A stretch of 64,000 nucleotides of DNA from contig CM053251.1 of assembly GCA_028583405.1 (NCBI GenBank), forward strand, positions 8,584,102-8,648,101, read 5' to 3'. Source of the DNA: Pogonophryne albipinna. Its lineage: Eukaryota > Chordata > Actinopteri > Perciformes > Artedidraconidae. Numbering within the stretch: the first letter of the stretch is position 1; each line of letters begins with the position of its first letter. A model generated the notes under the pieces. It did not search any database. It was not told where the DNA came from and worked only from the letters and a program-made list of their open reading frames with translations. Position numbers and translations under genes: made by a program. Below, in pieces: positions 1 through 12,281 of this stretch.

Positions 1-1080
1 TCTGAGAGCTTCAATCAAATAAAATAGTAAAACACTTTAAATGTAAATACCAAAGAAGTGATTGTTGAAGCAGTGGTTTGCTTATTGATCATAGTATGCA
101 TAAAGTTGAATGAAACAAATAAGATAAAAGTAACATATCAGCTAATGTTTGTGGGGAAGAATAAAGACCCAAGAAATGTGTCATTCATGACTGAAAATAT
201 CAAATAATCTGTAGAGCATGGATATTTATTCTTTACACTAGGAACCATTTTGTCAAAGAGAGGCTTTTTGGATCTGGGGCTGTTCTATATTCTTTCAACA
301 AATCCCATGTTCAGAGTCACATCAACGAGTATTGTCTGTGTAGCCGAATCCCCATGTAGCGTACTTTATTCCTCTGAGCCAAAGAGATTGTTGACAAAGA
401 ACTATTAAAAATACATCAAGGAGCCCCACGATGATTACACTGAGTGACATGTTCATTCATTATCATAACCACTGTGGTTTATTTTAAACCACATCCACAA
501 ACACCATCATACTGCCCCGAAATACTAACTGGAAAACCAAATGTGTATTATCTCGCAGCAGAAAGCAGTCTCCAAAAAATGCTCTTTTACTCTTTTTTGA
601 ATATCTTTTTCTTTTTCTGTGCTCAGCTGGTTTAGGACACGTTTTTTTGTAATATATTAAACTATATATTTAAGACCAATTGTTAAAGGCTTATCTCTTT
701 ATTAGATAGTTGTTTTTTTAGTAAGGACCACTACTGATTATTGATTACTAGGATACATGTTTTAGTGACTTAAAAAAATGCCCAAATGATGTCCAAAGTA
801 TATAATTCCTTGTTTCTTGTCTTTGCAAGATCACACATTGCTGCTAGATGAATAAGATAAAGAAAACTAGAGAATGCAATTCCTGAAGAAATTGCTAGTG
901 GGAATGCATTATGCTGAAAAGCTGACGCTAAACTGCTATGCTGAAATGTAATGTGTAAGAAGAAAGTGAAGAATTTAGATTGAAATTATACATGAACACT
1001 GGGGGCTTGAATGTGTGATGAGAGAAGAAAAGAAAGTAAAAAGGCTTGGAAAAGCAGCAGAATATTTGAACTGCAAACTT
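1..1080. other. AT-rich intergenic sequence, no gene seen
   Basis: No ORF with protein-family character, splice-site-bounded exon or clear repeat was recognised. The longest ORF here (63 codons, 444-635) has no recognisable composition or motif and is not supported as coding. Confidence 0.5.
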
Positions 1081-2010
1081 TTGAACTAACTTGATGGTGA
1101 ATGATCTGTCGCCATGCCAACGGCATTTGATGACATCCCATAATACGCTTAGATGTGTTGATGGCTGCATCGTTACCAAACCTGTGAAGTTTTGGGCCGT
1201 TTGGAGCATTTTCACTGAAGTTATGAGAAAACCGTGTTGTTGCCATGGCAACGGCAATTGAAGAAATCTCAAAACTGTCCCGTAGATGTCTTCACGGCTG
1301 GACTGTTAGCACACATGTGAAGTTTGAGCACTTTTTGAACATTTTCATAGGAGTTATAGCGACATCGTCTTTTATGGCGAGGGATGCGTTTCCATGGAAA
1401 CAGCATATGATGACACCCCATCATTGACGTAGAGCTGTTGAGGGCTGGACCGTTAACCATTATCTGAAGTCTGGTGCTGTTTTGACCCTTTTCATAGGCG
1501 TTACGACAACATTGTGTTTTATGGCGAGGGATTTCCATGGAAACGGCATATGGTGAGATGTGAGATTTGACGTAGAGCTGTTGAGGCATGGAGAGGTGAT
1601 ATACAGGTGAAGATTGTGGGACGACTGGACCGTGTCCATTGGAGCTACAGCGACATCGTGTTTTATGGTGAGGGATGCGTTTCCATGGCAACAGCCTATG
1701 GTGAGATCTCAGATTTGGCGTAAAGCTGTTGAGGCATGGACCGGTAATATACAAGCGAAGTTTGGGGGATGATCGGACCGTGTCCATTGGAGTTACAGCG
1801 ACATCGTGTTTTATGGCGAGGGATACGCATCCCTCCATGGAAACGGCATTTGATGACACCCCATTATTGACGTAGAGCTGTTGAGGGGAGGACCATTAAC
1901 CATTATCTGAAGTCTGTTGCTCTGAGCATGTCAGTTGGAGTTATGACATCATCGTGTTCCATGACACAGGTATTTATATTTGAGCTGATGTGTCCAGAAA
2001 TCAAAGGTTT
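1081..2010. repeat. Degenerate tandem array, ~147-bp unit
   Basis: A block containing tttatggcgaggg then a tttccatgg core recurs at about 1371, 1518, 1662 and 1810, spacings of 147, 144 and 148 bp. More diverged units sit upstream (gttgccatggcaacgg near 1235; cgccatgccaacgg near 1110) and downstream (near 1950). Other shared blocks are gacgtagagctgttgagg and accattatctgaag. Alternate units resemble each other more than neighbours do, which suggests a higher-order dimer. The 196-codon minus-strand ORF across the array is a by-product of the period being divisible by three. Seen directly; no family name recognised. Confidence 0.8.
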
Positions 2011-4130
2011 CCATGGTGATGTGCAGTAATCAGTGAGAGGAGAGCATTTTCATTGTTCTGAATGAGAGATAAACCTCTTATATGTGAACGTTTTGTTGAA
2101 GAACCGTAACAGATATCGGTGAAATTTCAAAGCGTGAAGCATGTCAAGGAACTTGAGCATCTGAAGTGTACTTTCGGGTTAATAATGTGGCCTTTTTGGC
2201 AGATTAACTAAAGGTGCTGCTGTGGTGGGGAAAGGTGAGGCTGAACTTACAATGGGGTTTAATGGAGACATGTTGGAAGTTGTTGTCACTTCATGCCCTC
2301 AAGAGGCATTTTGTTTAATTATTTTGCTTAATTATTTTTAATTTTTCAAGCTACGAGATGTTTTCCTACGTTTCTCATGAAAAATTATGTCTCAGGAATG
2401 TAGGGTTTGGGAATTATTGCAGGTTTAAAAGAAAATATGAAGGCAAAATTAAATCTGTCCTCCACTCTGTGACATCACGCACTCTAAAATCTGAAGAAAA
2501 CCTCTATAACAAGGTCTGAACAATGTTTAATATCTCTAAAAGTACGAATCAGGTTTAAAAGTTGTTTTACACGAATAATGTCAGAAAGATGTGTAACATT
2601 TTAAAGTTGGAATGAGGGTTCTGAGTGAAAGTATGAAGGAGCAGTTAGCAGTTGAAGTTGCATGAAGATTGTTCAAGTCTGAAGAGTTTCTCCATTGACT
2701 TCCATGTTAAAAAGTTGATGAATTATGGGATGTATCTCTGGAATTATAAAAGTTATGAATAAGAAAAGTAATAGCCATCGATTCCCGACCGAGCTGAACG
2801 TTTTGATGTTTGAACGGAGATTCTGCGATGTGGAATGTGGGAGAAGAAGAGGTGCAAAATAACCCGGCGGAATAATAAAGAATTTTGTGCGTAGCATAAC
2901 AGATAGATAAATAAGTTAAGTTAGTTACCAAAATGTACTTAAAACCCCACTTTTTGTCTCCCGTTTTGTCTTTTTTTGTGTAAACACTATCCAGTTGTAA
3001 CAAAGCAAAGGAAATGGAAAACGTTCACCCTCCATCACACGAGGGCCCTCATGTCAGTCACCATACCCTGCATGTCCGTCCTGCCCTCTCTCCATCAGGG
3101 CGATTGTTGTGATTTGATGGCAGCAACCCGATACACAACGCGTCCCTACATGATGGGTCCATGTCACCGTCCCTCTGCAGAGAGGCAGCGGGGCCGAACA
3201 ACACAGGGAGGCTGTCTCCAGTTGTTTTCCTCCCTTTGCCTTTTAAGAGCACTCTGCAGCGTGCTCCTCTGGCCCCTAATGCACCCGGTCCATTTAGCAA
3301 GCCAGAGCTGTGAAACCCAAGATCACAAGCACGGTCAAAAACAATTTCACCCTCTGATTGAGCCAATGTCCACTTTACATTCGGAGGAGAAACAGGAATC
3401 TGATATGTGTTACCACACACGTACAATATACTGCTTTCTGTAATCTGCTCATTTCAGAGTATTCCCAACACTTGTAACCACAATCTGTTTATCTGTGAAA
3501 CCTCAGAAATGTTTATTATTGTGCCAGATACCTTATATCCTCTCTTAGACCTTTAATTGACCTTTTCAACTTCAGCTACTAAACACACAAACATATTAGT
3601 ATGAGAGTGAAATCACACATTTCTCAGGAACTGTTTCTCAGAGAACATTGTTTTGCAGTGAGAGTCGCCCCGAGCTGAAAGAGATGAGGCGGCTTCTGTT
3701 TGAAACCAGATCCAGCCGGTACTGACGGGCAGAGCGTGGCAGGGAGTCCTGGACGCATTAGCCGCGGCTAATGGGCTAACTGGCTCCGAGAGGCCTGGCT
3801 GTCCATTACGTGTGGCTACGGCTGGAAGAGTTTGCAGGTTAACTTCTTATGAGCGCTCTGATTGTCCAACAAGCCTTTTAACTCTCATAGTGGTATCTGA
3901 TACTGATGTTTGATACATGAAATTAGATCATGACATTTTTTTTGTTCTGCTGGATGTAAACAACTTGTTTATTGGCATTCTGTTGCAGGGAAATTATTAT
4001 ATTACATAAACAATCAACCCTTATTTTTGAATTCCTGTAATGCTGTTGGTGATGAACATGACAGTAAATCCATCACTTTGCTTTGGATTCAAATGAACGG
4101 TGATGACGACGATAATATATTTTTCATTCA
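2011..4130. other. Intergenic, no gene seen
   Basis: No recognisable gene. The segment 3000-3430 is relatively GC-rich and open in two frames on opposite strands, but neither translation has family character. A 16-bp perfect palindrome (ATTAGCCGCGGCTAAT) lies at 3757-3772 inside a GC-rich stretch, 3650-3840, that could be a conserved non-coding element. Confidence 0.4.
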
Positions 4131-4179
4131 AAATGTCCCCAGAGGGCTTTTCATCGATCGCCAAGGTTCATATTTGTTG

Positions 4180-4780
4180 TTTTAAGTAAAATGTCTTGAC
4201 AACTATTTGATGGATTTCCATAAAATGTGCTACACACATTCATATCCCTCATGGGGAATATTAACTATTTTTTAAAACTTTAATTAATCTAATTAGCTTA
4301 GTCGCAAACCGAGGACACACATTCCTACCTCCTCAGAGTTGTGTTAATATAATCATGTTTTAAACATTATCTGATCTAATCCTTAAAAGTCAATAAAAGA
4401 AAATGCTTTATTAAACTACTGCTGATTTTCCATGCATTACTATATTTTTGCGCTTTAAGCAGTTTATGATAGCAGACACATGTACAGTAGGACATTTGCC
4501 TGAAAATATTACATGTGTAGGTCAAATAATCTCAGAGTAAACATTAAAAAAAATATGACAATACGACATCTCTCTCCTCTTCAACTTCATCTACCGCGAC
4601 CATCAGGTCAAATGTAATTGTCCATGACTCCGACTAATGACTAAACATTTGCACAACTAACAACATTCCCATCAGCTTCGTCTTTTATTTTTTTTAGTTG
4701 ATATTAGCAAATGTTAGCATGCTGACATTAGCATTTAGCTCCAAGCACTGCTCTGCCAAACCATAGTCTCAGAGCTGCTA
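4180..4780. repeat. Dispersed fish repeat, interrupted copy
   Basis: The left part (4190-4290) has the motif gatggatttccataaaatgt and cacattcatatccctcatgg. The right part (4570-4770) has ccatcaggtcaaatgtaatt, acattcccatcag and gcaaatgttagcatgctgac. I recognise these as parts of a widespread teleost interspersed repeat. About 270 bp of unrelated AT-rich sequence separates the two parts. A second diverged copy lies at 11175-11400. Family name not known to me. Confidence 0.6.
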
Positions 4781-4789
4781 GCACGGCTG

Positions 4790-6630
4790 TTGACCTGCAA
4801 TCATGTAAGGTCTTCAAACACACATTTTCTTCAACCGTCCAGCCATCTATGCATCTGAAATTCGGCACCAGCTAGTTTAGAATAATATGCAGAAAGAAAA
4901 GTAAAAAGGACCAGGAAAGTACTTTAGTCATATTAATGTAATTTGGCAGGAAGAAAAGGGGCTCAGGCAAGGCTTGTGACAGGGAAATTACCCACTCTTT
5001 ATTTAAATAGGTGACTTAGTAGTTGCGGTAAGTGTTTGATTGAAGGTGGATAATGAGGGACGTTTAATTTCCCTATCCTTGCAGAGAGGTTCAAGACATT
5101 TGGCATCAGCTCTAGAGGAAGAGTGTAAGATAGTGAATACGACGGCATAGATGGGAAGAGGCCACATGATGAAGAGCTCTTTGTGACGAGAAGTGGATTG
5201 ATCTGCATCCTCTCCAGCATGCAAAGCCAACAGGCATATTCGAGGTAGAATAAGTAATTTAATAAAAAGAGAGCGAGAGAGAGAGCACTCAGGCTGTAAG
5301 TAATACTGCAGGACTTTAGGAGATGTACCATAGAGGGTGCTGTTGCATTAATCATATCTTAAGGCAATAAAAGCGTCAATAAGAGTTTGAGCAGCCAAGA
5401 TAATGAAGGACAGAGATGGGAAGTGTGTTTACTGCAGAAAAGGTTGTTTTATACAGGAGGATTATTCAGAATAACATCCATAAAATATATCTGTGCGACA
5501 TGATTTATATCAAAAGTATGTTTAATTTAGGATGCAACAAATATCTTTGCATCATTTAAATGAAAGAATAAAGCAAATGTGCATGTGTAAGTGACTCACT
5601 GTTTGCAGAAATAATGATTTGCTGTGAAAACATGACCTTGCAAAACTGTTAAGAATCATGAGTGCCACCTATGGATCATGAGGAGGATTTTTATATATTT
5701 CAGAGACGGCAAAGATCCATTCAATCAATTTCATGCCTGCTTGGTTAAAAAGAAAAAACAGGAATGAGAGGAATTTGAAAATGTTGTACATGCAGGAGAA
5801 CGCAGCATGTGAGCAGCTGCAGAATGTGTAAAACATCCACCCTGAACTCCTGGAGGCTCAGTGGGGTCAGAGGATATCCAGTTGCTAACAGAGAAGGAAA
5901 ACAGCATCTGTGAAAAAGGCCTGGCGACCTTTGACCCCTGGCTGTGGTTAGTAGAGTCTGGAGCATGCCGAGCTGTCTCTCTGTGGTTCCAGCGGCTTCA
6001 CACAGGAAAAGCAGAGCGCTAATTATATTGAGTTAGAAGTGTTTTAGTTTAAAAGTGTATAAATAATCATCCAGGACTGATCTACTCAGAGGAGCTTATA
6101 CACTTCGTTTTTTGTACCACTGCTGACTGAAAGTACATTTCCTGTCACAAAAATACCCTTATAACGTTGTTTCATAGATTCTATAACGATGATAAGCATA
6201 ATCACTTATGCTGTCAATCATTCTCTCAATACATCTTTTTATGGCGTGAGCAAAAGTTTGTGTATATGCAAAATGTGGAAACAGGGTAAACTGTGGAAAA
6301 TGGGAATGCCAATATCTTAGACCAACATTGTATTTTTTTGACTGTCCAAAATTCTAAGAATATATCCAGTTTTCTATAATGTTTAGCCGAAGATAGGCCC
6401 AACATTTTCCTTTTGAAGAAGATGGAACTAATGCTGCTTAAAAACGACTCAAACTATAAAATAATAATCAAATAAATGGCTGTCGATAGATTAATCTGGT
6501 AAGTGCCAAAGCTACTAATTTACAACTACAGGCTTAATAAATATACATTATATAATATATACATTTCATTGTAGTATACTGTTCTTGCAGTTAGCATATG
6601 ATTAGCAACATTTTACCGTTCTTGACGCAC
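4790..6630. other. Intergenic, no gene seen
   Basis: The 118- and 75-codon minus-strand ORFs around 5000-5355 overlap in different frames, lack splice-bounded structure and have no recognisable motif. Nothing else was recognised. Confidence 0.4.
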
Positions 6631-6635
6631 AGGAA

Positions 6636-6835
6636 GTGATGCATTACATTACATGTCACTTGTTAGACGCTTTTATCCAAAGCGACTTACATACTCAATA
6701 CTGTGGACAATCCCCACTGGAGCAATTTGGGGTGAAGTGTCTCAGGGACACAACGACATGCTGTGCTCCCCTGATCCGAACACCAAGGCTCTATCCACTG
6801 CGCCACACGCCTCCCCACGCACCATCTAACGGCAA
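6636..6835. repeat. SINE-like dispersed fish repeat
   Basis: It contains gacgcttttatccaaagcga followed by cttacat, then about 100 bp later gatccgaacaccaaggctct and ccactgcgccac. This combination is a hallmark of an abundant short interspersed repeat in teleosts. Assignment is by remembered consensus motifs, not by a search. Confidence 0.65.
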
Positions 6836-6839
6836 TGTC

Positions 6840-8120
6840 TCTACCCATTTAACTTCACACAAAAAGGTAAAGGGTTTTCCATGTATTTCATTTTGTTAGT
6901 GTATTTTTGTTTTGTTTTCCTAGATCTGAATCTGTTCTTTCTGACATTTTCTATTTGTTTTAATGTTTTGCAGTTTTGAGTTTCACATCCACTCCTGACC
7001 TGTATTTCTCCCATGATTGGTAAAATAGTGCAGCAATAGCAACGTTTTTAGTAAGCATCAAAAAGTATATTTAATTGTGTCACAAGACACACAAAATATT
7101 CAACAACTAGCAGCTGAATTTCCATCAAGAATGAATCTCATGTTCATCCATCGAAAGCTGTTTTATGGAAAGCATTGTTGTCTCTGACGCCAGCAGCCGG
7201 TGGACAGAAAGAGACGATTTTATTTATTTCCAGGCAACCTGTTGTGGTGTTGATCGCAGCGATATCAAGCTCTCAGAGGGAACATAGACATGTTGTCAAA
7301 CTCTGTATACTTCTCTATTTCTATTCTTGGTCTTATATATGCAAGTACTTCTGAACATTTCTTGAAAACAACTTCATTTTTAACTTTTGTGTTTTACCAG
7401 ATAGCAATCTAAATTATATTTCCCAGCACTCCAGACCTTTTCTTTTTTTGAATCCACAGACCTTTTAGGAACTGTTTTCTTTCAACTGAAATAAACTCGT
7501 TAACCGTGTCACCGCGCAGAAGAAATTTGCAAGGACCATGGCAAGGACTCATTGACAAGAGGCTTGTGCGCATCATTTGGTGGAAATAAAATGATCTAAA
7601 CTGATACATAGCCATGCAGGTAAGAGGAATGGTTACCTTTGATAAGTAAGTGTCCGTCTAGACTTGATTTGAACATGAGTTTGAGAGTCACCTCATATGG
7701 TCTCCACTTCAACAATGATTTACAGAAGAGAAAAAGTCTCCGCTCTCACAGACAATGCTGTATGAGAGCTGCAGCACTAAATAAGACACTGCCACTTTGG
7801 AAAATAAGAGGGGTCGCAAAGCTGCAGCCAAGATTGAGCGTTGCGTCAGCAGAGTGTTAAACCACAGTCCCAGGCTTGGTTGTTCCTGGAGCTATTCGCA
7901 GGACTGCCCATCTTTCTGTAATGGGTGTTTACGAAGCATAAAAACACCTCCACCGACCACGAGTAGCCCTTCCCACGCTAAGGGTAACATCAGGACATCT
8001 TTGCAAATGTTCACTAAGTAAAGTCACAAGGCCCTTTTAATGATCATTGATCTATGGTGGCACGCTTCTCTACAGATTAAATGTGAGCCAAGTAATGTTC
8101 TCACCAGCAAGAGACAATGG
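6840..8120. other. Intergenic, no gene seen
   Basis: Short ORFs (60-75 codons) occur at 7409-7615, 7639-7860 and 7797-8021 but have no motif, start context or exon structure to support them. Confidence 0.4.
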
Positions 8121-8124
8121 CTAA

Positions 8125-8290
8125 GAGTCTTCCAGAAGTGGAGGATACTAAAGTATAAAAGTTATCGGTTATAAGTAAAAATCCTACTCTCAATATCGTA
8201 CTGAAGTAAAAGTACAAAAGTATTGGCATTAAAACATAGTTAATGTACCAAAAGTAAAAATACTTGTTAAGTGTTTTGGCTAATTTCATA
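8125..8290. repeat. Dispersed repeat with agtaaaagtac motifs
   Basis: ccagaagtggaggatactaa is followed by several agtaaaa/agtac blocks (gtactgaagtaaaagtacaa, accaaaagtaaaaatact). This matches the remembered teleost repeat that begins cagtggtggaa and carries repeated aagtaaaagtac. A related fragment is at 24511-24605 and a very diverged one may lie at 44070-44420. Confidence 0.55.
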
Positions 8291-8344
8291 ATCATTTATG
8301 TTAAATGACTGGATTATGCATTTATGGGTCCATCGTAGCTGGTT

Positions 8345-8625
8345 GAAGTGGAGCTAATGTTGTTTACAACACATTTTACGTGATAGGCTAAGGGGCGGGA
8401 CATCTCTAAGCGGTTGACCAATCACAACAGAGCTGGCCAGCTAACCAATCAGAACAGACTGGGCTCTGGTTTCAGACAGAGGGTGAGAAGAGGTGCTGCA
8501 GCACAGGCAGTATGAGACAAATAAATACCTTTTTGAACATTAAAGCATGGAGACATGTCACAGAAGAGGAAAAATATACAAATATGAAACATGAAAGTGA
8601 GCATAATATGGTATTTTTAAGTGCA
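8345..8625 (+). repeat. Dispersed repeat with GC box and CCAAT motifs (copy 1)
   Basis: It shares long blocks with the reverse complement of 29218-29425: ggctaaggggcgggacatct, aagcggttga, ggtgctgcagcacaggcagt, and gaacattaaagcatggagac. The two copies lie about 21 kb apart in opposite orientation. The shared core includes a GC box (ggggcggg) with a nearby CCAAT (gaccaatcac) in this copy. Confidence 0.75.
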
Positions 8626-8800
8626 AACAGAGTAGATGTACTTGTTACATTACATCACTGGCTTCTCACAGTACATCAACATTTTAAATCTGATTTACAC
8701 TTCAATATCTAAAGAAACGGAGATATTCTAGAAAGATCCACAAAAGAGCAGCACATATATTTATTCAGAGCAAGTCTCTGTTTGAGGCAGAGACAGAGTT

Positions 8801-9412
8801 AGGCCCCGTCCACACAGAGACGATATCAGTTGAATCCGCTAACGTTCTCTATCGTATAGACGGTTCGTCCGCAGGAGGCCGAAACGGAAACGCGGATTCG
8901 GAGCCCGAATCCGATACACTTTGATAACGGCTCCCAAAGTGGGTAGGTCTGAGGACGAAGCCCTTGCGGCTCCATGTGTACGCCCTATACGATCATTTCC
9001 TGAAAACGATGACGCCATAGTCCCGCCTCTCCCCATCTCTGCTGCTCACCCCCGCGTCACCCGTGTCATTGCTGATGCATTTCTCCAACAACAACAACAA
9101 CAATGGCGGATCACAGGGTTGCGTTCGTGCTCCAGACGCTACTGACCATGATACAGATTTTAGTGCAAAATGTACAGCTCCTCTACCACGACCATCAGCA
9201 ACAATAAGAATATAATATAATAATAATAATAATAATCGCCATCGGTCTTATTCGCTGCTTTTGGCGTATTATGTGGCGGAAGTACAGCGCCACTTACAGG
9301 CCCGGCATATGTACTACAGCGTTTTCGAGCGTTTTCGTGTGGACGGAAGACTTTTTCGAAAACGACTTCGGTTCGTTTTCGTCTCCGTTTCGTCTCCGTG
9401 TGGACGGGGCCT
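8801..9412. mobile_element. Non-autonomous DNA transposon (MITE) with GC-rich TIRs
   Basis: The ends are inverted copies: AGGCCCCGTCCACAC at 8801 and GTGTGGACGGGGCCT ending at 9412, followed inward by GAGACG/CGTCTC. Inner sequence repeats cgttttcg and cggaaacg blocks and holds a short (taa)n run near 9220. No ORF longer than about 75 codons is present, so it cannot encode a transposase. No clear target-site duplication: the 8-bp flanks acagagtt and caaagtca do not match. The TIR is familiar from fish hAT-like MITEs, but the superfamily is not proven here. Confidence 0.75.
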
Positions 9413-11170
9413 CAAAGTCAGTGTTTGAATCAGATCTGAAACAGGGGGAAGAAATGGATGATTTGGCCTTAATTGGATAACTTGGAGGGTTTTGCACATA
9501 ATCATAATGGATGTGAATTTAAACATAATGCTGATGAGCGGCTGTCAGCTGGAGCACGGCTTTGATTCCTCCCTCGGTGCACGGATTTAAGTGCAGCGCT
9601 TTTCATCTCAAATGTGGTGATTTGCAGCCTGAAGGCTTCACTGTGTTAAAAGGAAGTGTCTAGCTGTTGTTTGTGGGTAAACATGAGAGATTGCTCTGAC
9701 AAATGGACGGTCACGGCCGTGAACTTAAAGGTCAAGATAAAATACAAAAGAAGAGAGTGTTTGTATCGTCGCCTGCTCGGCAAGAATTGAAAGGTAGTTT
9801 TCTACTTATTATGTATAACAGCAAAGATGTTCGCAGCAAATATATCTTGCCTGCGTCTGAGAATTAGTTAGCCGCTTATTCCCTAAATGATCAGTTTTAA
9901 ATATCTGAATAGCTTATTATGTTAACATGTTGCCGTCTCACTCCAGTGGTTTCCAACCTTTTATGGCTAAAAACAATAAATATATCTACTTGAAAAACAC
10001 TATCAAGGGTTAAGGAGCTAAGATGTAAAACAATCAAGCTGTCAGAAACAATAAATATTTGTGTGTAGCATCAATGTTTTTCAACCAGAATGAAATAGAT
10101 TTTCAGGCAAATGTTGTAAAAAAAAACAACATTTATGGTTACCAGATAATGAACCCTAATGTCTATTTAGGATTTCTACCCCCGTTTCAGAATCGTTACC
10201 TCTTTCTTTATTTTTCCCTTTCTCTAAATAAAATGTTTTAACAGTAAGCTGATAAGTGTTCTGCGGGTTGCACAGTTCCCTTTCTTCATTGTGCCTTCAC
10301 AGCCGACTTCTACTTGATATTAATGATGAAAATATCCATTATTTTCCTCCAACTGCCTTTGAAAATGCTTTCAAGTGGGCTTTTTTGTACAACAGTGGAG
10401 TCCTTGAACAGTTCTCAGTATGCTCACTCTCCTCTGGTTTATTATTATTATATTTTTATTTAAAAAATGCATTCATGAAGAACAAAACATTTTTCTCTAA
10501 AGGGATGAAAACTGTTCTTCAGTTTGAGCTTTATGCATTTTTTCACATTACTCAAGATACTACTTTCATTTTTCCAATTAAAAAGACAAATATTTGTATT
10601 AACCTTTAAAATATGATGCACGGTTATAGATAGACCTTCCAAAACAGTGAACTACAAGCTACAGCAGTTAAACGCTTCTTACACATCAATGCACCAATAC
10701 ATCACAATATAATATATATTAATATTGCACTTACAGGAAAGTAAAGGATATGAATACTTCTTTCTGATACAGTCACTGGACTTGAAGTAATGTAGGATCT
10801 CCTGCCCTGCATTAATGACTACAGGCGTTGGCATGGAGCTGCTTAATGACCAACGTGATGGTTGTATCTGGGTCAGAGCATATTTCTGCTGCAGGTCAGA
10901 TCTGAATGAAAAGAAGTCCGACTGTCTGGTCCTTTTGAAGAGGCAGCGTCCTGGACTCTGAGACGACCCCAGGCCGAGCTTTTTAAGTCCCTGACGGATG
11001 TCTTTGTGAAGCCACACTCTTTAGTTCCCAGAAAAAAAACAAAGTTGAGAGCCACACATTTTAAAATGATGTCATTTCGTAACTCTGGTGGGGTTTTAGT
11101 CTTTAAATCTGGACCGGTCGGAAATATCTTTCACTTCATTTGGGGTCAGCATTACATTTTTTTTACACAA
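9413..11170. other. Intergenic, repeat-derived in part, no gene seen
   Basis: A fragment at about 9945 (cagtggtttccaacctttt) resembles the end of a hAT-type element; no matching right end was found. The 117-codon ORF at 10256-10609 and the 112-codon ORF at 10679-11017 lack motifs and exon boundaries. Confidence 0.4.
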
Positions 11171-11174
11171 ATAC

Positions 11175-11400
11175 TTTTTATATCCCGCCCATGTTAAATT
11201 GTAATAACTTTACTAGGATTTTACAAATAGTGCCATCTTCAGGTCATAATTGTAATCCTCCCATATTTTGATTTATATCCAAACTTCCCACAAAACAAAT
11301 GACATTACCTTCAGCTGAACTGTATTTTCTTTCATTGCTAATCGTGCTAACACAATACACATAGCTGATAAACATGGCAAACACTGGAGTTAGAGCTGCA
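11175..11400. repeat. Dispersed fish repeat, second copy
   Basis: Blocks ttgtaataactttactagga, tgccatcttcaggtcataat, aaatgacattaccttcagct and attgctaatcgtgctaac correspond in order to the repeat at 4180-4780, with moderate divergence. No coding capacity. Confidence 0.6.
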
Positions 11401-12281
11401 ACAACTATCAGACTGATTATATGAAACTTTTTTTAATAACGTACCCCATTCTAAGTATTTTCTGATTTAGGAACTCCTCAATGGCCCCACACATTATTGG
11501 TAAAAAAAATAAAAATACTAATACAGATTTATTAAAAAACATAGGAACTGAAAAACACTAACGATTATAACAATAAACTATGGAATGACATGAAGTACGC
11601 AAACTGCATATTCTGCATGACTACATTGTTCAATTAACCTGTTCTTTAAAAATCTCATGTACCCCCATTTTAGAATCACTGATCCATCTAATCAACAGAA
11701 TTATTTTTGGCTCTCAACCAAGATTTCAGTATTTTTGTTGGTTTTATTTCATATTTAACATTTGGAAAGAGACTATTCACGCTTCACTCTGCAATGTCTC
11801 TCCTCATGGTCACCTCTTCTGCAGCACGTTTGGATCTATTAGAACGCCCGGGTATTTATCTAAAGCTGTCTTAAAGAGCCTGTGACACGAGTTTCCCCCA
11901 TCATCCAAACCCATCAATTTGAGTAAATATTGTCCCCTTGAAAACCGTTACTGAACTGATTTTGGATATTTGTACTTTGATAACCATTAATCTGCCCTTC
12001 AATGTTGACCATTTTCTGGATCTTCTCGGGGATTCTTCAAGTCCCGCCAAATTATGGGTGACGTCATTGCGGGCACAGCGCTCCAGCTGCACCGTTCAGG
12101 ATCCCAGCATCTGCATGTAAACGCACGATGGTGCACACAGCAGCAAGCTCAGACAGCGATGACAGTTTAATTTTGAACGTGTCTGAGAGCTCATATGAGG
12201 CTGAAGGATCGGTTTATGTTGTATCTGTTAGAAGTTTAGGAATTAGGTGCGTCAATATGGGCGATCATACGGTCATGTAAC
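11401..12281. other. Intergenic, no gene seen
   Basis: Nothing recognised beyond AT-rich sequence. The overlapping 60-63 codon ORFs on opposite strands at 11901-12120 are not supported. Confidence 0.4.

Noticed and set aside
1269..1859. 196-codon minus-strand ORF
   Set aside because: It spans the 147-bp tandem array; its internal repeats (VSLAIKHD/RIPHHKTRC) follow from the period being a multiple of three. No start context, exon structure or family.
8801..9412. CpG-island promoter
   Set aside because: GC-rich and CpG-dense, but the inverted termini show it is a transposon; no downstream gene starts here.
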